From Gibbula magus (lineage: Eukaryota > Mollusca > Gastropoda > Trochida > Trochidae): a DNA stretch of 64,000 nt. The notes below the pieces were generated by a model. The model searched no databases. It had not been told where the DNA came from and saw only the letters and a program-made list of their open reading frames with translations. The position numbers and the translations under genes were made by a program. Position 1 is the first letter of the stretch; each line of letters opens with the position of its first letter. The stretch covers positions 62,001-126,000 of the forward strand of contig CAKZFU010000070.1 of NCBI GenBank assembly GCA_936450465.1, read 5' to 3'. Below, piece after piece: positions 53,331-63,223 of this stretch.

Positions 53331-53644
53331 GTTTACTGCACGATGATCAGACCCACAATGGCTCAATATTCCCCCAATACGAGAAGATATAGTTTTACCG
53401 CATAAAAGGCTAGACCCTCTCAATACCGGAAATGACGACCAACACAAAAGGGGCATTGTGGTTTGGTATCTTTTATTAAACAAAGCCACAGAGAAAACGC
53501 TACCATCGGTTGTGGATTTCTGTCTCTTTTCGTGTCCACATGGAATGAACGCACAGATGACGTCTTTTATCCATACAAACACCGAGGGCTTCTCGTAGAC
53601 ATTTTGCATTCCCATTTGACCCCGATGGAAAAAATGTTCATCAT
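53331..53644 (-). pseudogene. Decayed RING fragment and duplicated promoter
   Basis: About 53510-53610 (minus) still translates NVYEKPS...AFIPCGHE, matching the RING start of the gene at 54412 (NVYEKSL...AFIPCGHK), but the first Cys pair is gone and no CPxC follows. It is a relic of the RING of the gene at 53645-54079. The 53331-53475 part matches the leader upstream of 54079. Confidence 0.7.
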
Positions 53645-54079
53645 CTACTCATCGTCATCATCATCATCATCATCGTCATCATCATCATCATCATCAGAAA
53701 ATGGTGGCGACCTTAAATTGAGGTATATTGGCGGTGATTCATCTGAGGTGTTGAAAGGTGTTGCAACCTCATATTGAGGTCTTCCATCGGATGCCGTGGT
53801 TTTAATATAACCAACAGGATTCTCCCCCTTAACCAAACTGCTATGCCCCGGAAACACTATGTCTATCAACCGATCCAATTTTCTGTAGTCTTTCTCCATA
53901 TCCTCACGGATCTGACGTAAGTCTCTATCCAACTCAGTCTCCTCTTCTTCTTTCCTTACATCCTCAGGATCATTAGGTATCTCATTATTGGCTTCATTGT
54001 CGATCTTATCGACGACGGTGTGTTGGTCTTTCACGTGGATTTCGCCGTCGAGTTGTCGTACAGAGGAAATGGAAGACAT
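53645..54079 (-). CDS. Collapsed mosaic relative of the RING family, 144 aa
   Basis: ATG at 54079. The first ten residues (MSSISSVRQL) match the start of the gene at 53330; the next stretch (GEIHVKDQHTVVDKI) matches the pre-RING region of the gene at 54412. All UBA-like modules in between are missing, indicating an internal deletion. A novel helical, charged segment of about 65 residues, a short Pro/Asn part and a poly-Asp tail (CAT/GAT repeat) follow, and the frame stops before the RING relic. It may be a functional short product or a decaying gene. Confidence 0.65.
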   Translation of the reverse strand: MSSISSVRQLDGEIHVKDQHTVVDKIDNEANNEIPNDPEDVRKEEEETELDRDLRQIREDMEKDYRKLDRLIDIVFPGHSSLVKGENPVGYIKTTASDGRPQYEVATPFNTSDESPPIYLNLRSPPFSDDDDDDDDDDDDDDDE

Positions 54080-54411
54080 GTTTACTGCACGACGATCAGA
54101 CCCAAAGTGGCTCGATATCCCCCTCCCTAATACAAGAAGATATAATTTTTACCGCATAAAAGGCTAGACCCCCAATGACCCCATTCTCGATACAGGAAAT
54201 GACGACCAACACAAAAAGGTATGATGGTTTGGTATCTTTTATTTTAAAAAATAAACATCATTACATTGACAAATAAACATTTTTTTTTAAGTTATACACC
54301 GTGGGGAATTTTTAAAAACACAAAACACAGAGAAATGCTACTATCGGTTGTGGTGAGGTTCTATAAACAAACACAACACATACTACAATTTTTTCCAACA
54401 AAAAAAAGTCA
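54080..54411. other. Non-coding spacer with duplicated leader
   Basis: Contains the leader and TATA-like element of the gene at 54079 near its left end and 3' sequence of the gene at 54412, including an AATAAA-type signal near 54238-54250. No gene seen. Confidence 0.55.
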
Positions 54412-56019
54412 CTAATATATTTTCTGGTGTTCCTCGATCGAGCTTTGACAAACGAGACACTTGTCTCTTTTCGCATCCTTCAATGTTATTATGCAATTAT
54501 CGCAGGTAACTTTGTGTCCACACGGAATGAACGCATTGGTGGCGTCTTTATCCATGCAAACCATACACAGCAAGGACTTCTCGTAGACATTTCGCATTCC
54601 GTCTCGGTCTTCCACCACCACGGCAAGAGGGATCGTGTCGACGACGGTGTGTCGGTCTTTCACGTGGATTTCGACGATGGCGTTTTCGCTGAACGTCGCG
54701 GTCACCTCGGCCACGTTTTTCTTTACTTTTACGATACCGGGTACCTCTTCTTCTCCTTCTCTTCCCTCTTCTCTTTTTCTCTTCCTCGAAGACAACTCGA
54801 CCAACATCGAGGCGTGGTTTGAGGGTTTGGTTTCCAATACCTCTTCGATGACGTGTTTCTCGAACCCCAAAACCGTATATCTTTTCACACCTCCCACCTT
54901 CCCGTTGACGAAGAGAGGGCTCCACCCGATATCGTCGTCCGTCTGTTCCCCCTCGTGCAAAACCGCCAGAAATTCTGGCAGTTCTTCAGATATGTCGAGG
55001 CCCGATTCCCTTTCGATTCTCGCGACGAACCCGGGAGAGTATCCCTGACAGGCCAACATCTTGCGTATCATCGCCCTCACCCAACCCTGGGGTCCGAGAC
55101 GGTCGTTTTTCTGCATCCTCCTGTCTTTCGGGCAAGACATCCTTCTCAGCATCGTGTCGACCGCCAGAAAGGATTGACACGCGGTGGTTTCCAGTATATG
55201 CTGGGCGTATCTTATGTGATCGACGGGATATCCGCACCCGGAGAGAAACCCTTCCACGACATTACGGGTGATGTAACTGTCGACGAAATAGTCGTCCGAC
55301 CAATAGTCCATACGAGGACCCGAGTTGATGTGATAGTCCACCAGCCTTTTCCTGGAGTCGAAGACGGGTCGAGTGGTGGTCCGAGGCACGTATCTCCCCC
55401 CGATAACGTCCGACCTGATCCAACGATTTGGTGGCGTCGAGTTCAAACGGCAAACATCCCCCATGGTCTGGACGCCTTCTTCGAGAGCTTGGAACATCTC
55501 GACCAATTTCCATTCGAGCTTAAACCCTTTTTCGGATTCGATTCTCCTGACGTAGGCGCGACAGAACCCTTGACAGGCCAACAACTTCAGCAGGAACCTC
55601 CTCCAGGTCGATCCACGGTCGAATTTTTTGATATTCTCCGGGATTTCTTGTCCGAGGAACATCCGACGAGCCAGCAGGATGTCGTCTTTGCGGCCCCTTT
55701 TCACCAGCTCTCTGTCCAAACGAAGAAAGTTGGTGTCCGCCTCGATGCCGTACGCTCTTTCGATGAGGTCGATGTCGGACGGCGGATAACCTTGACATCG
55801 AAGATACTCCTTTATGAAAATCTTCCTGTCACGAGACGTGGGGAAAAGTTCGAGGAAGCAATCGTCCGATTCCCAATCCGATCTCGCCCGCTTCGCCATA
55901 TTGTAATCGAAAATGAATCCATATCCATCGACGACGGGCTGGGTTGTCGTTTCAGGAAACGAAACGACCCAATCGGGCTTGGTGTGCCAACAACCACCAC
56001 GCGTTCTTATTTTATCCAT
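54412..56019 (-). CDS. Four UBA-like modules plus RING, 535 aa
   Basis: ATG at 56019 (MDKIRTRGG). A start at 56049 is possible; comparison with the gene at 53330 shows that the equivalent ATG has changed. Half-unit 1: W..SFPETTTQPVVD segment and modules CQGYPPSDIDLI, CQGFCRAYVRRI. Half-unit 2: TTTRPVFD segment and modules CGYPVDHIRYA, CQGYSPGFVARI. A short basic linker is followed by EIHVKDRHTVVDTIP, shared with the collapsed gene, and a C3HC4 RING (CMVC, IPCGH, CDNC, CLVC). Predicted E3 ubiquitin ligase. Confidence 0.87.
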   Translation of the reverse strand: MDKIRTRGGCWHTKPDWVVSFPETTTQPVVDGYGFIFDYNMAKRARSDWESDDCFLELFPTSRDRKIFIKEYLRCQGYPPSDIDLIERAYGIEADTNFLRLDRELVKRGRKDDILLARRMFLGQEIPENIKKFDRGSTWRRFLLKLLACQGFCRAYVRRIESEKGFKLEWKLVEMFQALEEGVQTMGDVCRLNSTPPNRWIRSDVIGGRYVPRTTTRPVFDSRKRLVDYHINSGPRMDYWSDDYFVDSYITRNVVEGFLSGCGYPVDHIRYAQHILETTACQSFLAVDTMLRRMSCPKDRRMQKNDRLGPQGWVRAMIRKMLACQGYSPGFVARIERESGLDISEELPEFLAVLHEGEQTDDDIGWSPLFVNGKVGGVKRYTVLGFEKHVIEEVLETKPSNHASMLVELSSRKRKREEGREGEEEVPGIVKVKKNVAEVTATFSENAIVEIHVKDRHTVVDTIPLAVVVEDRDGMRNVYEKSLLCMVCMDKDATNAFIPCGHKVTCDNCIITLKDAKRDKCLVCQSSIEEHQKIY

Positions 56020-56296
56020 GGAGAAGAAGTAGAGACGTGTTGACTGCATGAATTTGCAAAGCCAAGTGACTAAGGAATTGAAGACACGCATTTCATATAA
56101 CCACTGTTCACCATACAGAGACAAAAATAGACAAGGAAAACTAGTTTCATTGTATGTGTGTGTGTGTCTTTTATTCCTAAGCAAAATCCATACAAAACTT
56201 TATATATATATGAAAGGGAAAATGGGGGTGTGTGAATGGAACATTCAGGACAGGATACAATTAAACCTGTTTTCTAAAAGGCTGTGTGGTAAACAT

Positions 56297-58195
56297 CTAA
56301 CAACAACGATAGTTTTTGAAACACCCTGTGATCACACCTCGGCAAAGGGGACACTCTCTGTTTCCCTCGTCGTTAAATATTAGTCTCACCCTACTACTGC
56401 ATAATTTGCACACGCACTGATGGCCGCACGGCACAAACATCATAGAGGCCCTTGCGTCTTTGCAGATGACGCATTGGGGAGCTCGCTCGTAGACGACGTC
56501 GGAGCTTTTGTCGTGGAAATTGAAGTCGATCGAAGGGGGTGGTTCGAACGTGAGCGAATCGAAGGCCGTCGTTTGGAAACTGATTCGGGTCGGAACGCTG
56601 TCTACGTTGTATCCGACTTCCATCCGCATCTTTTTCCGTTGTAGTTTCGAGTGTGAGACGATGCTCTCGAATACTCTTTTCCTTTTCCTGTCTTGCTTTT
56701 CCTCTCTCTCCGCCTTGGCAATCTCTTCCGTTCGCATTTGCAACCTGCAGATTATCGCCTCGTCCGTCAGATCTATGATATCTCCCACCTCGTAGACGAC
56801 GTTGATTTCCCAGCCCGCTGCCACGAAACGGTTTATGTGTTCCTCCCTTCTCCGTTCCACGGGCAGATGCGAGATCGCGTCCCAGCTCGGGAAAGGATTC
56901 CAAATGTCTCGCATCGTCTGGACCCCTTCGTCGAGAAGGTCGAAGAATTCTTCCAATTTGAGGTCGAACTGGACTCCCGAGACTCTTTCTATCCTCCTGA
57001 CGTAGCCCTCGGAATAGCCTTGACAGGCAAACGCCTTGAAAAGAAGTTTCCGTCTCGTCGTCGTGGACAGGTTCAACGGAAGGGAACGGTAAAATTTTCC
57101 TTTCCCCCGTATGCTTTTCGTCGGTCTCGTGGTGTGACAGGTTCTCGCCAACAATACATCCAATCTCAAAAAATAATTATCCGTGAGCTTGTTCTCGCTC
57201 ACCCTCGATTCGGCCGCGATGACGTCTTCGCACCAGTACCCCCGGGCCTGAAAATAGGCTTGAATGAAGGATTGACATATCCTTTGCCACCCCTCTTCGG
57301 GATAATATAAAGTGTGATCGTCCATCTCGAACGGGAAGGCGAAACAGTCGTCGTCGCCGTCGTCTTCGGGAGAATCGTTGGTTGATTCCCCGAGCTTGTA
57401 ACTCGTCAGTTCCGTTCCCGACCCGTTATAGATGCGTTCGGTTTTCGTTCGGGGGTAGTAGGTGTGCCATCCGGGCTGCCGAGGGGCGTTTTCGCTCCTC
57501 GCCTTGTCGACCTTGTTGAATCTCATCTCGGTGGTGTTGTCCTTAATCGTCCTGGGAGAAACCCGGGTCGTGGATCCGTACACGTCTCTCAGAGTCTGGG
57601 TCTCCATTTCCGCCCGTATTATAAAGGCCCGAACGTCCTTCTCTACCGCCACCGGCACCGCCATGTTGTTCTCCAGTCTGCGCACGTAGCCTCCCGAGTA
57701 TCCCGCGCACGCCAAAAGTTTAAACATGAACTTTCGGTGCTCTTTCGGGTCTGTCAGGTGTGTGGGCACGGGCCGATTGGCGCACGAACTCCAGTAAGGA
57801 AGCCGACAGTTCATACTGACCAACCGTCCGAGGATTGCCAGTAAGTCGTTCACGACGTCGGTGTTGGGACCCAAATGTTCGATGGCTTCGTCGACGCTCG
57901 TCTTGCCGTATCTCATACAACAAAGAAATGCCTCGATCGTCTCCTTCTTTTGACTGAAGGTAATTGAATCGAAACAATGGAAATTGTCGTCGGAATCGTA
58001 ATCCCTTCTGATTTGTTCCGACGGTTTGAATCCGATGACGGCCATCCCATCGTTAACGCTAAACACGGGACACGTGGTCGTCTGTGGCAGATACACCGCC
58101 CATTGAACGTTTTTCTTGCTTAGACCCCCGAACCCACGCAACAACTCTAACCTGCGAGGTGTCCACATGGCGGTGTCTTTTCTAATTCTGAGCAT
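56297..58195 (-). CDS. Four UBA-like modules plus RING, 632 aa
   Basis: ATG at 58195. Half-unit 1: W..YLPQTTTCPVFS segment, modules around MRYGKTSVDEAI and CAGYSGGYVRRL. Half-unit 2: W..YYPRTKTERIYN, an acidic stretch, then RGYWCEDVIAA and CQGYSEGYVRRI. A helical Arg/Glu-rich linker with a Lys/Arg cluster is followed by a C3HC4 RING (CVIC, VPCGH, CKLC, CPLC). Predicted E3 ubiquitin ligase. Separated from the next gene by about 100 bases including a poly-T tract. Confidence 0.87.
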   Translation of the reverse strand: MLRIRKDTAMWTPRRLELLRGFGGLSKKNVQWAVYLPQTTTCPVFSVNDGMAVIGFKPSEQIRRDYDSDDNFHCFDSITFSQKKETIEAFLCCMRYGKTSVDEAIEHLGPNTDVVNDLLAILGRLVSMNCRLPYWSSCANRPVPTHLTDPKEHRKFMFKLLACAGYSGGYVRRLENNMAVPVAVEKDVRAFIIRAEMETQTLRDVYGSTTRVSPRTIKDNTTEMRFNKVDKARSENAPRQPGWHTYYPRTKTERIYNGSGTELTSYKLGESTNDSPEDDGDDDCFAFPFEMDDHTLYYPEEGWQRICQSFIQAYFQARGYWCEDVIAAESRVSENKLTDNYFLRLDVLLARTCHTTRPTKSIRGKGKFYRSLPLNLSTTTRRKLLFKAFACQGYSEGYVRRIERVSGVQFDLKLEEFFDLLDEGVQTMRDIWNPFPSWDAISHLPVERRREEHINRFVAAGWEINVVYEVGDIIDLTDEAIICRLQMRTEEIAKAEREEKQDRKRKRVFESIVSHSKLQRKKMRMEVGYNVDSVPTRISFQTTAFDSLTFEPPPSIDFNFHDKSSDVVYERAPQCVICKDARASMMFVPCGHQCVCKLCSSRVRLIFNDEGNRECPLCRGVITGCFKNYRCC

Positions 58196-58293
58196 GTTGT
58201 GAGCTTCACACCCGCCTTTATATTTGATACAACAATCAACAACAAAAAAAAAAAAAAAGAAAACACATTTTATAAAGGGATTTTTTTTTTTTT

Positions 58294-59775
58294 TTATTCG
58301 TTCGAGTAAACATCTACAACCCAGGTTGACACCTGGTCACATTTGGGACATCGTCGCACCTGGGCGACACACGCGTCACACTGTCCGACGTGACCACACG
58401 CCATGCATGGATCGGGCTCCAAACAGATATAACATTTCTCACACACCCCGAAATGGGAACACGGCAAAAACATCCTGACGGCTTTCTCGTTGGAGCAGAC
58501 GAAACACAGGCGAACCTTTTCGTACACCGTGAGGTCTTCGGGTGACCGATAGAGTTGGATGAAGGTGGGCAACCCGATTTGTTTTTTTTTAGACTTCGTC
58601 ACTTTCACCGACAGAGACGATATGGACGTGTCGTTCATCTTGACGCTCGCACACACGTCGCCGATCGACGTGTGTGCGATTGCCATGACGGATATGTCGT
58701 CTCCGTAGTCGTCGTTATCGTAGTCGACAATCATCATCGCTGTCGCCGCTGCCGCCGCTTTATCCTCTTGTTCTTTTCGTCTCACGTCCTTTTTCAAATG
58801 AGGCGGCACCCACATCAGATCTTCGGCCGTCTGTATTTCCTTTTCGAGAAAGCTAACGAGAACCGACGGGTTGAGTTCGGCCCTAACCCCCGACTCGTCT
58901 TCCATCCTCAGAACGTAACCTTCGGCATAGCCCTGACAGGCGAGTAGCTGGAACACGAAAGTTCGTCGAAGTTGGAGGGTGCCGATGTTTGCCGTTTTCC
59001 TCGCGAACGAGTCCTCGTCTCTCTTTACCCTGATCCTCTCCTGGGTGACGAGAAGTTCCCGATCCACGACCAAAAAGTGATCGGCGAGTTTGAGGTAACT
59101 TTTGTCGGTCAGTATTTTCCTCACAGTTTTCTCGTCGTAGCCCGTGGCCTTTAAAAATTCAAAGATGAGTCTATTGGAGCTTTTGTACCATCTGTTCGAA
59201 GGGTAGTTACACTGGGTCCCCTCCCAGCCGATGGGGGTTGGGAAACGGTCGTCGTCGTCAGGCCTTTTGTAACGATTTGTCATCGCCGCATAATTCATCA
59301 AACCCTCGCTGTTGTAAATGGGCGTGAGCGCCGTCTTGGGATAATAGGAACACCAAGACGTCGAACTGCGTAAAGGAACCCTAAAACAGTCGATCTGACA
59401 CTTCCTCTCGCCTCTTTCGAGATCGTCGAACAATAACCTCAAACCCTTGTTTTCCACCCTGATCCCCCTTCTCGTTTCTATCTCTTCCACCCGCGTTCGA
59501 GAGTAGCCCTGACAGCCGACGACCTTAATTATCAACTCTCGAAATTCCCCATTGTCTGTGTACGTGCGAGGCACTTCGTCGATATTCAATTCGGGAACGG
59601 GCATCCTGCATCCCAATTGATTGAGATCTTGGAACACGAGAGTCATAACCTCCTCCTCGTTCAGTTGTTGAAATGTGAAACGTCGAGAAAGGAGAACTCT
59701 GTCTATGTGGTCGGACGTAAATCCCCAACATTTGAGATAGTGGTAAACGAAATGCCACTCTTCGTTGTTGTTCAT
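58294..59775 (-). CDS. Four UBA-like modules plus extended Cys-rich RING, 493 aa
   Basis: ATG at 59775. The first W..P segment is missing: the protein starts directly with module CWGFTSDHIDRV, then CQGYSRTRVEEI. The second half has W.SYYPKTALTPIYN and modules ATGYDEKTVRKI, CQGYAEGYVLRM. The C-terminus has a first CxxC/LPCSH/CEKC set and then a second group (CMACGH, CDAC, CPKC), so it may bind extra zinc or contain a duplicated half RING. Predicted E3 ubiquitin ligase. Confidence 0.86.
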   Translation of the reverse strand: MNNNEEWHFVYHYLKCWGFTSDHIDRVLLSRRFTFQQLNEEEVMTLVFQDLNQLGCRMPVPELNIDEVPRTYTDNGEFRELIIKVVGCQGYSRTRVEEIETRRGIRVENKGLRLLFDDLERGERKCQIDCFRVPLRSSTSWCSYYPKTALTPIYNSEGLMNYAAMTNRYKRPDDDDRFPTPIGWEGTQCNYPSNRWYKSSNRLIFEFLKATGYDEKTVRKILTDKSYLKLADHFLVVDRELLVTQERIRVKRDEDSFARKTANIGTLQLRRTFVFQLLACQGYAEGYVLRMEDESGVRAELNPSVLVSFLEKEIQTAEDLMWVPPHLKKDVRRKEQEDKAAAAATAMMIVDYDNDDYGDDISVMAIAHTSIGDVCASVKMNDTSISSLSVKVTKSKKKQIGLPTFIQLYRSPEDLTVYEKVRLCFVCSNEKAVRMFLPCSHFGVCEKCYICLEPDPCMACGHVGQCDACVAQVRRCPKCDQVSTWVVDVYSNE

Positions 59776-60170
59776 GTTGTTGACTGCTCGACGTCTAGAA
59801 AATATCTGCAGGACAGGACAGACACACACACACATTCCCCACCAGGCATTCGTTGATTTTTTTTATAAAATATAATAATAATACCACCCACCCCCATTGT
59901 TACTAAAAAGGAGGAGGGGCATAAAGCAAAAAAACAATACGGATATAACTTTCAAAAATTTAATGTAAAGCAAAAATCGTACAAAAATAAGTAAATTGCT
60001 GCTAGGAACGGCTTTTTGTTTTAAGTAAAATGCTGATACGATGATATATCTCGGTTATAAAAAAACCACATAGCGAGTTTTTTTTAAAAGTCTCAAGTCG
60101 TTTGTAAAAAACATTATATTATTAAGCAATAGCACTTTATCATTCATCACAGGATTTAAAAATGTTTCTT
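59776..60170. other. Non-coding spacer
   Basis: AT-rich. It holds a CA-type tract (59821-59834) and a TATAAAA-like element about 90 bases upstream of the gene at 59775. On the minus strand there is only an ATTAAA variant near 59960 as a possible polyadenylation signal for the gene ending at 60171. No gene seen. Confidence 0.5.
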
Positions 60171-62854
60171 TCAGAAGATGGGGTAAAACCTCGTTATTCG
60201 GGTACGACAGAGCGCACACCTGGTGTCTTTCATCCACCGGCAATTTTCACATCGCATCGGGTTAGCCACGTTCGATCCGAGACAGCCGGACCTGCTGCAA
60301 GCACACATCACGGTGTCGTTGCAGGACTTGCAGGCCACCCTGTGTCCACACGGGGTGTAGATAGTTTCGACTTTGTGTTGCCAACAGATCCGACAGCGAG
60401 GCACCTGTTCGAAGACGACGACTTCTCCTTCCGGTCTCCCCAAATAGATATTTTTGGGGAGATCTGCGTCGGCTGCGGTCAGATGGTCTTCCAGCTCTAT
60501 CCTTTTGATTTTAGACTGGTCGACCTCGACGAACATTCCTATCTTTCTCTTCTTAGACTTGACGCCGAGAATTTCGTGTGTGTTGTTCTTGAGCGTGATC
60601 AAGTTCAAGTTCATCGCATCGCTGTCCGGTTGCAGTGGTGGTGATACTACTCCGGCAGCGCGATCGGCTGCGGCGATCACGTCGGACAATATCATCTGTT
60701 CGTCGTCGTTATCCCATGGGACGGATACAGCTACGTTTGAAACAGTTCCCCAATATCGTGGTTCGGGGTCTGATGATGATGATGATGGTACTACTCCATC
60801 TTCACCGTCATCGTCGTCAACGATGGTGATGGTGGCGTCGTCATCGTTGTTGTTGGGAATTTCATCTCGTTCTACACCACTATCATCTTGCTCTTCACCA
60901 CTATCGTCTTGCTCTTCACCACTATCATTGTCGTCGTCGTCGTCGTCGTCGTTAGAACCACCACCACCATTCTCGTTGGGCACATCTTCTTCTTCTTCGT
61001 TATCAGAACCCCTTTCTTCTTCTTCTTCTTCTTCTTCTTCTCCCCCTCCTCTCCGGGCGATTACTACCCGTCGTTGTTGTTGTACACGAATCGCCTCTTC
61101 CTCCTCGTTGTCGTCACGGTACAAGAAATCCGGGTCGAAAATCGTCGTCCACAAGTCTTTCAGGGTTTGAATTCCGTTTCTCAACGGGTTCAACAGGTGT
61201 TCGAAGTTCGATTCGCATCGATATCCAGACTCTCGTTCTATCCTAACCACGTAACCTTCGCTATATCCTACACAGGCCAACATCCGCAGGAGGAATTTCC
61301 TCGTGAGGTCCGGATGGATATCTAGGGCTTGGTCGACGAACGGGCGAAGTTCCGTCGACCGTTCGAAACGTCCCATGCGGTACAATTCCCTCTCCACGGC
61401 CAAGAAAGAGTGAATCACGTTCGACTCCGTGGATCGTTCGGCTTCTTCTATGGCCTCCCTCGTGTATCCCATATGCACGAGGAAGGCATCGACGATCAGT
61501 TTGGCCTTATCTTCCCATTCATCGCCTGGATATACAAAAATATCATCATTCGCATAGTCTCTTATCGTCCTGGGAAAGACGTCGTCCGAATCGTTCTCGT
61601 CGTCCGTTCTGCTTCGACCGTCGTTGGTTTCATAATTGGTTATCCGATCGTGGTTGTCGAACAAGGGGCTGAAGAGAGAGAGAGAGAGAAGACACGGAAG
61701 GTATTAGATAAAAAAATATATATAAAAAAAAATCATCGTGGGTTCGGATACTAATTATTAAATAATTATTAATTATTAATTATAATATTTTTATTAATTG
61801 AAAAAAAAAAAAATACTTACACCGTGGTGGTCTCCGGAAAGTAACAGGCCCAACTCGCATCCCTGAGGTCGGGTATCAAGGTCAACGGGCTACCCGAAGG
61901 CCAAAAGTTGTTGTTCCACACGTCTCGCATGGTTTGAGTTTCTTGCTCCATCCGTAGAAGCACGGAGACGAGGTCGTCGGTGATTTTACGTTTTTCCATC
62001 CATTCGATCCTTTTCACGTAACCCCTCGTGAAACCTTGACACGCCAACAGTTTCAACAGAAAGTCTCGTTTCACATGAGAGGAAAAAAGGTTTCGGGCCT
62101 CTTCCTCGTCCGCCCTTCTGTCGCCGATGAAGATCTCGTCGAAAGAACAGAGTCGTCGTTTGGAAACGGTCAACCTCGTGTCCATTTCCAGAAGCTTCCT
62201 GTCCACCACCAAGAAATCCGTCTGGACTTCGACCCCGAACCGATCCTCGATCGACTTGACATCGCTCGGGAGATATCCCTGACATCGCAGAAAGGCAAAG
62301 ATGAAAGATCTCGTCTGTCGTTGACTAAACTGTGTGGGAAACCGGTTGTCGTCGTTTTCCGTCAGACGCATCGTATCGGCCTTTTCGTAACCCACTATGT
62401 ATCCGGCATCGTTGAACAACGGCCTGAAACACACACGTGCGAATAATAAAATAAAAAAAAAAATGATGATGACAACAAACAAACAAACAAAAAAAAAAAC
62501 CCCCCGAACACGACATCGGAAATTAAAAAATAAAAATTAATTACCCCGAACGAAATAGAAAAAACAAAAACAACAAACCAAACAGCGTGTCTACTACACG
62601 AACACGAGACTTTGAAGAAAAAGATATATATACTCACTTACCGTATTTTTCAGGTAGGGTTGGACATATATATATATAATAAAAAAAAAAAATCCCGAAA
62701 TCATCACTTACTTGGTGGTGGTGTTAGGATAAGACACGATCCAATCGGGATTTACGCTTGCCGAACTATCGTCCGAAGAGAAAGGAGCGGGACCCGCATG
62801 AGTCGTGGTATATCCTATCCTGAGCAAAGACAGTCTCCGTGATGTGGTGCCCAT
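60171..62854 (-). CDS. Spliced four-UBA-like/RING protein, three exons, about 747 aa
   Basis: Exon 1: 62712-62854 (ATG at 62854); exon 2: 61821-62423; exon 3: 60171-61668. Introns of 288 and 152 bases carry GTAAGT donors and pyrimidine-rich CAG acceptors. Both are phase 2 and both interrupt the same place, the TTT-x-P motif at the start of each half-unit, where intronless paralogues have TTT..PxFD uninterrupted. Exon 2 has modules CQGYLPSDVKSI and CQGFTRGYVKRI; exon 3 has MGYTREAIEEA and CVGYSEGYVVRI, a long Glu/Asp/Asn-rich disordered region and a C-terminal Cys-rich RING (CRIC, TPCGH, CKSC, then an insert and CENC, CALC). Total length is a multiple of three. Predicted E3 ubiquitin ligase. 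Confidence 0.82.
61669..61820 (-). other. Intron 2 of the spliced RING gene
   Basis: Minus strand: donor GTAAGT at 61815-61820, (CT)n-rich tract and acceptor CTTCAG at 61669-61674. Very AT-rich interior. Phase 2. Confidence 0.8.
62424..62711 (-). other. Intron 1 of the spliced RING gene
   Basis: Minus strand: donor GTAAGT at 62706-62711, acceptor TGTTTCAG ending at 62424. It contains a second GTAAGTGAGT near 62633-62642 that has no usable acceptor before it. Phase 2, matching intron 2. Confidence 0.8.
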
Positions 62855-63073
62855 GATTTTTAGGTGGGTGTGGAAAGAGATAAAGAGATAGGTGTTGTTC
62901 CCGTGCTATCTTCCTGTAGATTGATCAAATGAAGGCGTGGAATCCCCTTTATACCCATCTTTCACACAAGAATTCCTCAAGATCTCATTCAATTGAAATA
63001 ACAAAGCAAGAATGAAGTTCTCAAGGCTTCCTTTGTCAAAAAGGGAGGTACCGTATCTTTTATCTCTCTCTTT

Positions 63074-63187
63074 CCTTTTCAAAACGCTGAGGACCAATCA
63101 AAAACGCGGGATGGGAGGATAATACAAGTCTTTCAACTCTCTCTCTCTCCTTTTCAAAACGCTGAGGACCAATCAAAAACGCGGGAT
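63074..63187. repeat. Two 39-bp perfect direct repeats with CCAAT box
   Basis: 63074-63112 and 63149-63187 are identical and include GACCAATCA. The second copy is followed within a few bases by a (TA)n stretch, an arrangement like a CCAAT/TATA promoter facing the plus direction. Confidence 0.9.
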
Positions 63188-63223
63188 AATATATATATAT
63201 ATAATTCTCGTTGAATCAACGCC

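Larger units (their letters stand above)
53328..54245. repeat. Duplicated promoter/leader segments
   Basis: 53328-53475 and 54077-54245 share long similar stretches starting at each ATG (TGTTTACTGCACGA, then AGAAGATATA, TTACCGCATAAAAGGCTAGAC, GGAAATGACGACCAACACAAAA, TTTGGTATCTTTTATT). Both contain a GCATAAAAGG TATA-like element. The similarity resumes at 53488 and 54328 (CACAGAGAAA...ATCGGTTGTGG). Confidence 0.85.

Noticed and set aside
62633..62642. Second GTAAGTGAGT donor inside intron 1 of the spliced RING gene
   Set aside because: No AG acceptor between the first donor and this site, and the frame hits a stop before it.
51373..62854. W..P.T..P..D segments as degenerate BIR domains
   Set aside because: No CxxC...H...C zinc ligands; only the protein at 12222-12863 has a real BIR.
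62906..63097. 63-residue minus frame
   Set aside because: It lies over one copy of the 39-base direct repeat and has no start or polyadenylation context.
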